Below are positions 12,520 through 23,800 of a stretch of 64,000 nucleotides of DNA, piece after piece. The position numbers and the translations under genes are program-made. Position 1 is the first letter of the stretch, and each line of letters starts with the position of its first letter. The notes beneath the pieces were generated by a model that worked only from the letters and a program-made list of their open reading frames with translations, was not told the DNA's origin and ran no database searches. This DNA is from Scatophagus argus. Lineage: Eukaryota; Chordata; Actinopteri; Scatophagidae. The stretch covers positions 14,471,641-14,535,640 of the forward strand of contig NC_058513.1 of the NCBI RefSeq assembly GCF_020382885.2, read 5' to 3'.

Positions 12520-12800
12520 GACTGAAGGAAATACTTTTCTGCTGAGTAATTTTGCAGCAACTTTTAGTCCCACTAGCTCTATCAGCCACTCCAGTCCCAA
12601 AGTCTCCTGTCCAATCACTACTGCTGTCCGGGTCCAGTTCTGAGATAAAAAGTTATGGACAGAATACAAACTGCAGACCAGTGATGTCAGCGATATGCTG
12701 TATTTAATAGTGAATATTGGATTATGAATTACGTCCACTGTGCAAAGGATTTCAAAGTGTGGTCTAGGGACCTCCAGGGGTCCTTGAAGGAGTTTCATGG
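12520..12800 (-). repeat. Possible degraded DNA-transposon remnant
   Basis: Around 12750..12795 'caaagtgtggtctagggac' and 'ctccaggggtccttgaag' resemble the terminal sequence of non-autonomous fish hAT-like elements. The rest is unassigned. Recognition is from memory and weak. Confidence 0.3.
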
Positions 12801-13687
12801 GCTCCCCAGCAAAAGGGACGAAGAACATAATGGTGAAATTATGTTATCTATCTAACACAAAAATCAATCTATCTATCTACATTTATATCTTAAGATCTTT
12901 TGATTCTTATGTCCCTCAGTGATTTTTTTTCCAACTCTCTCCATGAATGTGTCATATTTCTACAAAAAAAGCAAAAACAAACATGTTCCATTAGAATCAT
13001 TTCAAATAATGGTAACTGAAAAGTTATCATAAACATTTATTCTCAGAGCGTACTGTAGTTCAGGACTGTTCAGGTGCTGCTGAGGAAAATGTCAGAGGCT
13101 GTAAAGAGGGATTATGTGTTTGATTTTCCTCTTATACATCACACCCATCCTCCACATCACAACCTTCTCCCCACATTCTCATCCTTCCCTTCCTCACACC
13201 CCTACTTGCTTCCTGTGTTTTGTTTCTCCTCTTGCCCCAGTTTCCTGTATTCACGCTCTTCCAAGTGTGCGCTTCATTAACAGTTGGAGTGCCATGTTAT
13301 TGAGTGACAAACATGTTATTGCAGAGCTCTCGTGTCTCCCCTGTCGAGACTAAGAGCAACAACAAAAGGATCCTTTGTTACTGAGGGATGCTCAAGTGGG
13401 CTGTCATGACGCAAGAGGGATGGGGAGAGAGTGGGGTGTAATACTGAAGTATTCCTTGATGCAAAGTAGGTGCAAGATTTATTATCAAGAGTGTATCTCA
13501 TGACAAGTTAACATGTGCACATAATGATTTTGTTTTCTCTAAGACAAGCTTCAGTGACTAAATAAATGAGAAAAGCAGTTGTAAAGGGAAAGACTGACAG
13601 GGGACTTCTGATTAGCACAGAAACAGCTTTTGTACACCCATTTTGCACCCTAAATCAGGGGAATCACTTCGATGATGCAGACGACAC

Positions 13688-13745
13688 ACAGTGGTTCCCA
13701 ATCTGGGGATCAAAACTCTCCAAAGGGGCAGAAAATAAATTTTAT
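13688..13745 (+). repeat. hAT-like terminal remnant
   Basis: The stretch 'cagtggttcccaatctgggg' followed by 'ctctccaaaggggcag' closely resembles the terminal inverted repeat of vertebrate hAT-Charlie-like elements. The opposite end was not found, so this is a fragment. Confidence 0.45.
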
Positions 13746-13764
13746 TTTTAATTATTGGTGGTAC

Positions 13765-13925
13765 AGACGACAATGTCGCCACTTTGATCTGGACTTAAAT
13801 ATCACAACATTTGCTGGATGGATTGTCCTTAACTTTTACGACATTCATAAACCCCAGAGGATGAATCCCACTGACTTTGGTGATCCCTTAACTTTCCATC
13901 TAATACCTTTAGCAGTCTGACAACT
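13765..13925 (+). repeat. Dispersed teleost repeat, family A, copy 2
   Basis: Ordered landmarks 'gctggatggattgtcctta', 'ccccagaggatgaatccca' and 'ctttggtgatcccttaac' are shared with copies near 11.7, 49.4 and (reverse) 50.7 kb. Confidence 0.65.
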
Positions 13926-14959
13926 ATTAGATGACAGAACTGTAATACGTAGCAGTGAAAAGCTGGATTTCTGTTTCCAAAGTACACACACTCTGACAGA
14001 AGAATTATGTCTCTACTTTATGAAGAGCTGATTCGGGCTCAAAATGTACTTCTTCCATTGTACAATGCAATGTAATGCTTGTTCTTCTGATCATACCTTC
14101 ACCTCTTCTGGCCTCTAAAAAGGATTTAAATAAAACCATATCAGAGGGGAACATCCCTCTTTTATTGAAGTGCTTGTATAGGCATACAGTATGCAAGCTG
14201 GGGCACAAGGCTCGCAAGTAAAAATTGCTTTAATTTAAGACCTAACCTCAGTTTGGAACCACAGTGTTTAACTGGTCCACAGAGTCTTTACGTTTAGTCG
14301 TGTCGAACACCAGCTAGACAGTTGCACAGGAATAAAAACAGAGCAATTAATTCTAAAAGTTATCCAGCACTGGTCCCTTAGCCACGTTTCCATGGTAAAA
14401 ATCAATTACATCCAGTGACAACACTTGAAAGAGGAAAAGCTGGCTCGATGGTGGTTCATGGATGTTGTGGAATAAGCAGTGAATAGGTCAAGGTCCACCT
14501 CGCTGCCAGCATATATATATGTATATATATAAAGCTTATTCCTCTGCTCTTAATTCAGCAGCACAGCACATTTTCAGTGTAGAGCTAACGAAGCCCCACA
14601 GTACAATCGGCCAAATGTTTTTGCCCAGGTTAAAAGGCAAATTAGTTGCATTCTGCATAGTAGGAAATTGACTGCTTTGTGCCTCTGATTATATGTCAGC
14701 CATAATCATTATTTTGTAAATCCAACCCAGAATCTATAGCAACACTTAGCATTTTTATCAGAGATGGTGATTACTGTAGCTGTAGCACCTCACAAATGGA
14801 AACCACATGCATACAAGCACCTGTCCTGCACCCTCGCTCTTTATGATGGGATGTTTTTAAGTAAGGCACTTATGCATTGTTTCTTTATTTATTAAGCTGA
14901 GTCATGTTTAAAAATAAAAAAATAGTCTAATAATTAAAATTCTTGCATCCCCTAGATCC

Positions 14960-15145
14960 ATTCATTTACTTTTTCCTGTACTGTCAATCCACACTGCAGT
15001 ATTTTTTTCTGCACAGTATACTTTTGAGTATGATTTTGATAAAATATTCATGTACAAGTACTTCAGTTTAGTGCTACACTGAACTTACACTCCACTTCAT
15101 TTATCTGATTACTTTAGTTACTTACTACAGAGTGGTGATTGCAGG
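14960..15145 (+). repeat. Dispersed teleost repeat, family B ('tacttctactcc' type), copy 1
   Basis: It contains 'ttttgagtatgattttga', 'cactccacttcatttatctg' and 'attactttagttacttac', the landmark order of a common fish element. Other copies are near 16.3-16.6 and 51.15-51.4 kb. Confidence 0.5.
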
Positions 15146-16329
15146 CAGAGGGAGGATGCTGCTTCACAGCCAAAGCAGCACATTTTTAAACTGATTTATT
15201 TTATCTGCAATCGGAAGAAAAAAAAAACACCACTACTGATAATTAGAAACATGCTGAACATCAGGACTGATAATTGTCCAGGCTGTTAATCTGTCTATCC
15301 CTAACTTGCAGTCAATTAACAAACAGCACACAGAAATCAGAAGAGACTTGGTATCTTCTCCGGTGATGCCCGGCCAGGCCTGCACTGCAGCCATCTTCAC
15401 CTCTTCGTTACTTTGGGGATTTTCTGTGGCTCCAGTGAAACATATCAGCAGATTGACTGGAGGCAGGGGCCTGACCCAGATACACGCAACAGCCTGGCCA
15501 TAAATAAACTCATTGATTGCTTTGTTTGTATTTAGGAATGTGGTCCTGCTGCGCTGACCTCAAATAGGGAAACTTTCTACACAAAGAAATAGAAGCATAA
15601 GAAGAAGAGTCTGTCACTCTTAATATGAAGTAAAACAACGAGAGCTTCACTTTGAGGCTTTTTACACTGATTTGAGAAGAGTACAAAAGGACACTATCCT
15701 AACGGCCACACTGCATGAGGGTGAACCATGTAATGTGTTCATGCTGTGTGCTATTGATGATTACAAGTGGTTGAGCTATCTGTGAGGGCTGTGCCAAATC
15801 AGTTAAATCAGCGGAGGCCACCGCTTGTGATTGTTCATCTGCCGAGCGTCATGTGCCCCATCACGGCACAATCAACACCAACACACTGAAGCAGCAAGGG
15901 CAAATTTGAAACACATCATATACTGCAGACCAATGGACCAAGGTCCTCTTGTATTGTGGTTAAGCCTTTACTGTATTGCAACTGGTGGTAAAGGCTTTGC
16001 GCTTTCAGTTAGATATAACCTTGAACAGAATTCAGATGTCTCCAGGTAGGATGCTGCCCTAGTGAAGAAATTAAACATCTATTATCAGAAATATACAGTA
16101 AAAGGGAAGGAAGAAACAATGAAAAGATGAGCTGTTGGAGGAACACAAAGTGACATTTGACTGATTAAAAGTGAAGTATATACAACTTTTTAAAACAGAG
16201 GCTGATGGATGTTTTGTTACATCATACTTGTGTAAAATCCTGGATGAATTTATTGCACAGGATGAATATGTCTTTAAAATCCATTCAAATGGGCAGTAAT
16301 TTTACGTCAAGATTACATCATGACCAGTG

Positions 16330-16632
16330 TATAAGACACTGCATTAAGATTGTATTTTATCAAGTTAGTAAGCACATTTTGTTACTTTATACTTCTACTT
16401 CACTACAGTCATGTGATAACTTAAGTCAATTACTTTGCAAGTTTTGATTAAAAATATAAGAAACAAATACATTATGATGTATTATAAGGGGATAAAGTAT
16501 ACATGATTTTGAAATAAGCCTTTCTACACAATTAGTACTTTTTGGTATATTTTGATGCTAATACTTTGCTGTTCTTTTAAGTAACATTTTGAATGTATGA
16601 TTTTACTTAAAAGAGTGTATATTTACAGTGTG
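16330..16632 (+). repeat. Dispersed teleost repeat, family B, copy 2
   Basis: It contains 'gttactttatacttctactt' and 'cactacagtcatgtgataac', and at the right end 'gattttacttaaaagagtg' with 'atatttacagtgtgatat'. This is the same landmark set as the copy near 51.2 kb. Confidence 0.5.
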
Positions 16633-17149
16633 ATATCGATAGATTTATTTGCTTAAAGGTGTCAAGAAAAGTAATCAAAGAAAGGGAGAAAACACAGAGA
16701 CTGAGATCATCATGGGTGTTTCGGCAGCTTGATGTGGGACTGCCAACATGTCTGTCTGTAACAACCTCCCTCCCTCCCTCCCTCAGGACTCGGCGTGAAG
16801 CATCTGACATCACACCAAGGCCCACACATATAAATACTGTATGAGACAGTACTTAAGCCAAGTGAGCAGCAGCTATGTTCCAGACGGGGTGTCTCCATCA
16901 TGCTTACTTTCTCTCTCACACACACACACTTATCACTGCAATACCACAAGCTTGTCGAAGGCTGTGAGCATAAAAAAAAATAAGAAAAAACAATCTTTAC
17001 ATGTCTGCTTCTATTTTTGCATTTTTAACAGCTGCGAGAGATGAAGAAGCTCTCCTCTCTGTAGGAGTTTCATACATGATGTCCATACATTTGTCAGTTG
17101 ATTGCCAATAATGACAACTCTGCTACGATGAGCGCTATTTTAGTGACTC

Positions 17150-17580
17150 ATGCCACGTTTCCACAGGAACTTTTCCCGGGAATGAAGAACCTGAGGGACC
17201 AGAGTCTGAATTAAATTGCAGGGACATTAAAGTCCAAGCTCAGAGGTACTACTTTCCAACACAACAGGAACCTTGGAGGGTGGGGGCTTGCAGTGCTACA
17301 CATTTGTGATTGCTCAAGCTTTTGCAACATTTTATTTCAGCCCTTTGTAAATACTCTGCAGCTGCAAACCAGTTTGTTTTTCGTTGGTTGCGTTGGAGAG
17401 CATATGACAGATGGACCACAAAAATCACAAGTAGGAACAGCTATCCCTTTTTCATATGTCAGTGGACTAATTTACCTAATCTTCACATTTTTGGACTGAA
17501 CTGAAGGAGCAGCTCCTCGGACTAAAAGTTTTGGGTGCTTTGTGTGAGGAAACGCAGCAAAAATAAACAGAAGATGTTAA
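17150..17580 (+). repeat. Possible degraded interspersed repeat
   Basis: It starts 'gccacgtttccacaggaact' and 'tttcccgggaatgaagaacc', which resemble the start of a recurrent fish DNA element. No matching inverted end or protein domain was found. Low confidence. Confidence 0.3.
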
Positions 17581-17815
17581 GTCATAGACAAACAAACATT
17601 AAAAAAAGATCCTTGTTTCCCATCAAATTTATTAACACAGACATCTTTTTGAGAAGGTAGATAAATATTACTCTTGTTATGATTGGTGTGCTGCTATTCT
17701 GACAGTTGATTCTCATCTAAGAGTCCCAAGAGGTGGCAGAGCGAGGGCAGATGGACACTGGCAATGTTGGGTCGATGATCAGATGAGCTACAGAAGAATC
17801 CTGGTTTAAGCTTGG

Positions 17816-20800
17816 TCACTTATTCCTTGTGGGATGGGCTGCAATGTAAAGAGCCACCAGACAGTAGATAGTGCCCCCAATAGTAAGAGCCATGGTGGTG
17901 CGGTACAGTAGCCGATCGGGAAATCCACCCTTCAGATGAACGGGGATGCCGTCAGATTTCTGCGAAATCGGGGGGGGGGACAGGGAAAGGTAAGAGCAAG
18001 CGTGCGTCGATACGTGTGCAGCCTGTTACAGACGCTCCCGATCTTTCTCACTGTTTTTTACTATTATTATTATTATTCGTGACTCCTTTACTTTCTTTTT
18101 TACTCTCTGGACTACAATGTCTACTATCTACCACACACCAGGAAGTTGTGGGTCTTTTTGGTGTTTTTGTTCGTCGCTGAACTACACTTTTCGGAGCGGC
18201 GATGCAACTCCTCGCTGCCCGCATTGTTTACACTCGGGATCAGCTGATGGACCTGAAGCCGGCCACCGCTCCAGGGAAAACACCGAGAGTAATCCCTGCT
18301 GAATGCTGGGTTAAAACGCACAGGGGATGCAGGGGAAATAAAAAGTTACGGAGGAAGAGGGAAGCTTTGAAACAGCGGAGGCTTATGACTAGAAAGTTTA
18401 AGCCGTGTCTCCCCTCTATCGTCATGGGAAATGTGAGGTCACTCGGGAATAAGATGGACGAGCTGACGGCACTGTCGCAGAGTCAGAGGGAATACCAGGA
18501 GTGCAGTTTGATGTGCTTTACGGAGACATGGCTGCACCAGGACATACCCGACGACAATGTGACGGTAACGGGCTTCCATACAGTCCGTGCGGACAGAGAC
18601 TGCGCTACCAGCGGTAAGCACAAAGGGGGTGGGCTTGCCGTGCTCGTCAACAACCGGTGGTGTAATCCAGCTCACATCACGGTGAAGGAGCGCATCTGCA
18701 GCCCGGATGTGGAACTTTGTGCCGTTGGACTACGTCCATATTACTTGCCCAGGGAGTTTTCACATGTTGTCATGGTAACTGTTTATGTTCCCCCCTCTGC
18801 AAACCCCAGCAGGACATGTGACACTATTCACTCTGCAATAGCCCGGATACAGACTCAGCACCCGAGTGCATTCATTGCAATCTCGGGTGATTTCAACCAC
18901 ACTAACCTGGACAAAACACTCCCCACTTTCACTCAGTTTGTGAACTGTCCTACCAGAGAGGGAAGAACAATAGATCTGCTGTATGCAAATGCAAAGGACT
19001 GTTACAGCTCTTCCCCCCTCCCCCCACTAGGCAGGTCAGATCACAACCTGATCCACCTCTCCCCCTGCTATGTGCCTCTCGTAAAGCGTCTGCCCGCAAC
19101 TTCAAGGACTGTGAGGAGATGGACAGACGAGGCCAATGAGACACTCCAGGGCTGTTTTGAGGTGACAGACTGGCAGGCACTCTGTGAGCCCCACGGCGAG
19201 GACATTGATGGGCTCACTGAGTGCATCACTGCCTACATAAACTTCTGTGTGGACACCATTGTCCCAACCACAACTGTAAAGTGTTACCCCAACAACAAGC
19301 CGTGGGTAACCAAGGACATCAAAGCCATCCTCAACAACAAGAAGAGGGCTTTCAGAGCAGGCAATAGGGAGGAGGTGAGAGCTATCCAGCGCACCCTGAG
19401 AATAAAGATCAGGGAGGCAAAGGAGAGGTACCGGAGGAAGCTGGAGTGGAAACTCCAGCAGAACAACACGAGAGAGGTGTGGAGTGGCATGAGGACCATC
19501 ACAGGTTACGGGCCAAACAGAGGAGGAGTTGATGGCAGTGTGGAACGGGCGAATGAGCTGAATCAGTTCTTTAACAGATTCGACACAGGGACCCCAATTC
19601 ACACTTCAAACGACTCCTCAGCAGTAAGGTTGCAGCAACCAGCCACTCCAGCCTCTCTCCCTCCCCCCACATTCCATCTGGATGACCTCGCTCACACCTC
19701 GTCCCCAGAAGCCTGGGTGGACCACTCTCACCTGGGTACCACAAGCACTCCTCCCCCACCCATCACCCCAACGATGACCTTCACAGCTGACCAGGTGAGA
19801 AGACAGCTGCAGAGACTCCGTGCAGGCAAAGCTGCAGGCCCAGATGGTGTGAGCCCCAGGGTCCTGAAAGCCTGTGCCCCCCAGCTAAGCGGAGTACTTC
19901 ATCATGTCTTCAACCTGAGTCTGAGTCTTCAGAGGGTCCCCGTGGTGTGGAAGACGTCATGCCTCGTTCCTGTCCCGAAGACGCCGCGTCCCAGCGACCC
20001 CAAGGACTACAGGCCTGTGGCCCTGACGTCACACATCATGAAGACCCTGGAAAGACTCGTCCTGGAACAGCTCCGGCCCATGGTCCAACCACTTCAGGAT
20101 CCCCTTCAGTTCGCCTACCAGCCCCGCCTTGGAGTGGACGACGCCATCATCTACCTGCTGAACAGAGTCTACACTCACCTAGACAAGCCGGCAAGCACTG
20201 TGAGAATCACATTCTTCGATTTCTCGAGTGCGTTTGACACCATCAGGCCGGCTCTGCTGGCTGAGAAGCTGACAGCGATGCAGGTGGATGCCCCACTGGT
20301 GTCCTGGATTGCAGACTATCTGACGGGCAGACCGCAGTACGTACGCCTGAAGTGCTGCCTGTCAGATGAAGTGATCAGCAACACCGGGGCTCCACAGGGG
20401 ACTGTCCTCTCTCCCTTCCTCTTCACTATTTACACCACAGACTTTACGCACTGCACAGAGTCCTGCCATCTTCAGAAATTTTCTGATGACTCTGCAGTGG
20501 TTGGGTGTATTACTGGGGGGGATGAGAGAGAGTACAGGACGGTAGTGGACAACTTTGTCACATGGAGCGGGAAAAACCACCTACAGCTCAATGTGACAAA
20601 GACCAAGGAACTGGTGGTGGACCTGAGGAGGACTAAGGCTCCAGTGACCCCTATCAACATCAAAGGGGACACTGTGGAGGTGGTGGAGGAGTACAAATAC
20701 CTGGGGGTGTACTTAGACCACAAACTGGACTGGTGCAAGAACGTGGACATGGTCTACAGAAAGGGCCAGAGCCGCCTCTACTTTCTGAGGCGGCTGAGGT

Positions 20801-23800
20801 CCTTCAACATCTGCAGGACGATGCTGAGGATGTTCTACGAGTCGGTGGTGTCCAGTGCCATCACATATGCTGTTGCCTGCTGGGGCAGCTGCCTGAGGGT
20901 GAGGGACACTAACAGACTCAATAGAATCATCAAGAAGGCCAGCCATGTTGTGGGAGAGGAACTGGACTCTCTGACAGTGGTGTCTGAGAGGAGGATGTTG
21001 TCCAAAATAAGAACTATACTGGACTTTCCCTCTCACCCTCTCCACAATGTGCTGATCGGCTACAGGAGCTCGTTCAGCAACAGACTCATACTGCCACGAT
21101 GCACCACAGAGCGACACAGGAAATCATTCCTGCCTGTCGCCATCAAACTGTTAAACTCAGCACTGTGACGGACACACTCACTGTTTATACAATGTACATA
21201 TTGGCTACTTTTACACATTGCACATACCTGTATTTTTAAATTTTCTTAAAAATTTTTTGAATACAGTTTTTGTAAATACTACTGTACTTGAGATTTTAGT
21301 TTTTGTTTATCCTATTTATATACTCTGCACTTTTCTCCTTTCTTGGTCGGGAATACTGCATGTGCAATTGTCTGTAGAAACAAGAATTTCCCTCCAGGGA
21401 TTAATAAAGGAATTCTGATTCTGATTCTGATTCTGAAGAGGAAAATACAATAATTAAGTTGTAACAGAGGGTACAGAATATTCTCATCAATTTGCAGATA
21501 CACCTCAACATTTTTAATTATTTGGGTCAGAACATCCTGTTCCTGTAACTATTTATCTGTTATTTTTTTCCTTCGTAACGCAAGGAAAAAAGGTTTTTAA
21601 ATTTCATTTTCCAACAACACCGTTTTGTTTTGTCGTCACAAAAACTTTCAGAATGAAAAACTGTCACTCAATTGGCTGAAATGATTTTTCAGTGTGAAAT
21701 TTGCTTTGGAAGGCCAGAGCTTCTAGACAAAGCGTCTGCCTGGGACGTGTTTGTTTTAATTAAGAAAAAAAAAAAAAGTTATTCAAATTATAAAACTACA
21801 TCAGTCAGAACCGTGATTTCCATTTGTGTGAGCGATTGCTCTGCCAACTTCAGAGTGTCTTATCATTGCTCTCACTGCCTTTTGTGTGATGAATGCTGAG
21901 GGTGGAAGCAAGAGGCCATTAAGAACAGAGTAAAATAAATACCAGCTAACACTGACCCATCAGACGGGTGGTTTAGTGGGTCATGAACCCCATGAGGTCT
22001 GAGGACTTCTTTCAATCAACAAAAGCTGATTCACTGTGAACAGGTTTCCTACCTGACACTTGTATCTTTTTTTGTCGTGACTATGATTGATGCCTTTCTC
22101 AGTTCTTTATTACCTGGAACATTTTCTGGAGATCAGGAACCCTGTTTGATCCCATGTACTCCACGGCGGCCCCGGTCTCTGACACCACCTTTGTGGGTGT
22201 GGCAAAGACCATGGCTGGGGACTCTGCTGGCACGCCTGGCCTCAGCCCCTGAGCAAAAACAACAAAATGGTTGCAATAATGCACAATTCTATTCAGTCGA
22301 TCAGCCAACCTCAGCATCAGGTGTCAGTATCACAGATTTTATGTGATCCTGAAGGGCTTGCAGATTTTATTAGACTTGATTTTTCCAGCTTTAAAGACTC
22401 CAGCGACACAAACTTCAAATTTAGAGTTTGAAACGTGCTTTCATTTCAGAATAATAAGAAAAAGCTTGTAATGTCCAAGAGAATCATCAACAGCAAACAT
22501 TTTGCAGCATTTCAAATATTTTTGTCCAAAATTCAGATAATTGGGGACAGGTCTGCAGTGTGTGTATGAGACAAGAGAAGAAATTGGCAAGCATCTTCCT
22601 ATAACAGAAGAGATTGTGTTCTAGGACATTTTGTGCCTTAGGTATCTCAAAAGACCAGATCAATAGCACAATGAAAAAAGTTACCAACAATGGATTTTGT
22701 TACTCCTGTTTTTGTTCTTTGACTTCAATCTGAGGGATAATCTCCCTAAATGTTGGAACCAGAGTTAACAAAATGCTTTGTGTGATGCAAACAGGAAAAT
22801 TGTTAGCTACAGTATATAGACAAAAGTATTGGGACACCTGACCATTGCACCAACAGGCATTTAATGGCATCACATTCTAACTAAACAGACAGCTGTGCAG
22901 ATACAACAGCTTCCACTCTTCTGGGAAGACAAACATTTTTAGGCACACTTTGTCACTGTAAAAGAAAAACAACTGGGAGAGAGGTTGGTCTTTGTTGTAA
23001 GGTTTTTGCTGTATTCATCTGTATGTATCCAAAACTGTGAATTGGACAGAAATTCAGCAACATGAGTCCAGGGAAACTATCATTACTGTTCTTGCTGTTT
23101 TTCTACTTTTAAAACGCTTCCTGTAAGTAAATAGGCCAGATTCCCGCTGTTGTGTTAATGAAGTACAAGGGTGCCTCCTCTCACTTGGAAGGAGCTTCTC
23201 ACCCACCTTGGGTCTGAAAAATACTGGGAGACCCATTACCTTGTTAGAGTGTGTGGAGGCAGATGGTGTGGGAGCGGGGAAATTAAATGTGACATATGAA
23301 AACGCAGAGGCACTGACAGCAGATTATTTTTACTTGCCTTTTAAGCGAACACTTGCCTAAAAGTGTTCACAGCAGGAACTCATCTTGAAGATACAGAGAA
23401 GACTCACCTTTAATTTTTGCAGCTTTGCCTGTATGACTTAATACAGAGTGTTATTGCTGTTGTCTCTCAGTACTTTTTAACCTTTTGACAGACTAACATC
23501 TTTTCTATCAACCTGTCATTCTGCAAAGTGTGTGCTGGTAGAGGAGACCCTGAAAGGACAGGCTGAGATGAGGTCATATGACCATCTTTAAAAGTCATAA
23601 TTGCTGAGCGCAACATGGGAAAAGATGCAGTTGCCTCAATGTTACATTTGCAGCTGTAAACAGAGAGCTCCTTTTACACAGAGATCCTAAATTTACTGCC
23701 ATAAAGAAGATGACTCATTGCGCTGGCTTTGATTTTTTACACAGCACATCCATACACACACACACACACACATTTATTTAGGATAGGGTGAGGGGTATTA

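Larger units (their letters stand above)
9190..17815. other. pigf / cox7a2l intergenic region, no gene seen
   Basis: The first 220 bp are pigf 3' UTR (AATAAA at 9407). The last 190 bp are cox7a2l 3' UTR (minus-strand AATAAA, TTTATT at 17628..17633). In between I find no exon of a recognisable protein on either strand; the open frames are short and lack family motifs. It contains a GT-rich run near 9541..9572, a CT run near 9879..9899, repeat families listed separately (11.7-12.3, 12.5-12.8, 13.7-13.9, 15.0-15.1, 16.3-16.6 and 17.15-17.5 kb) and a CTCF-like site at 11531. Confidence 0.7.

Noticed and set aside
12345-12828. Overlapping minus-strand frames of 71 and 106 codons
   Set aside because: No family motif, no splice context, and the segment overlaps repeat-like sequence.
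19102-19602. 166-codon minus-strand frame
   Set aside because: It is a shadow of the LINE coding region on the + strand.
20713-21117. 134-codon minus-strand frame
   Set aside because: A shadow of the LINE reverse-transcriptase C-terminal part.
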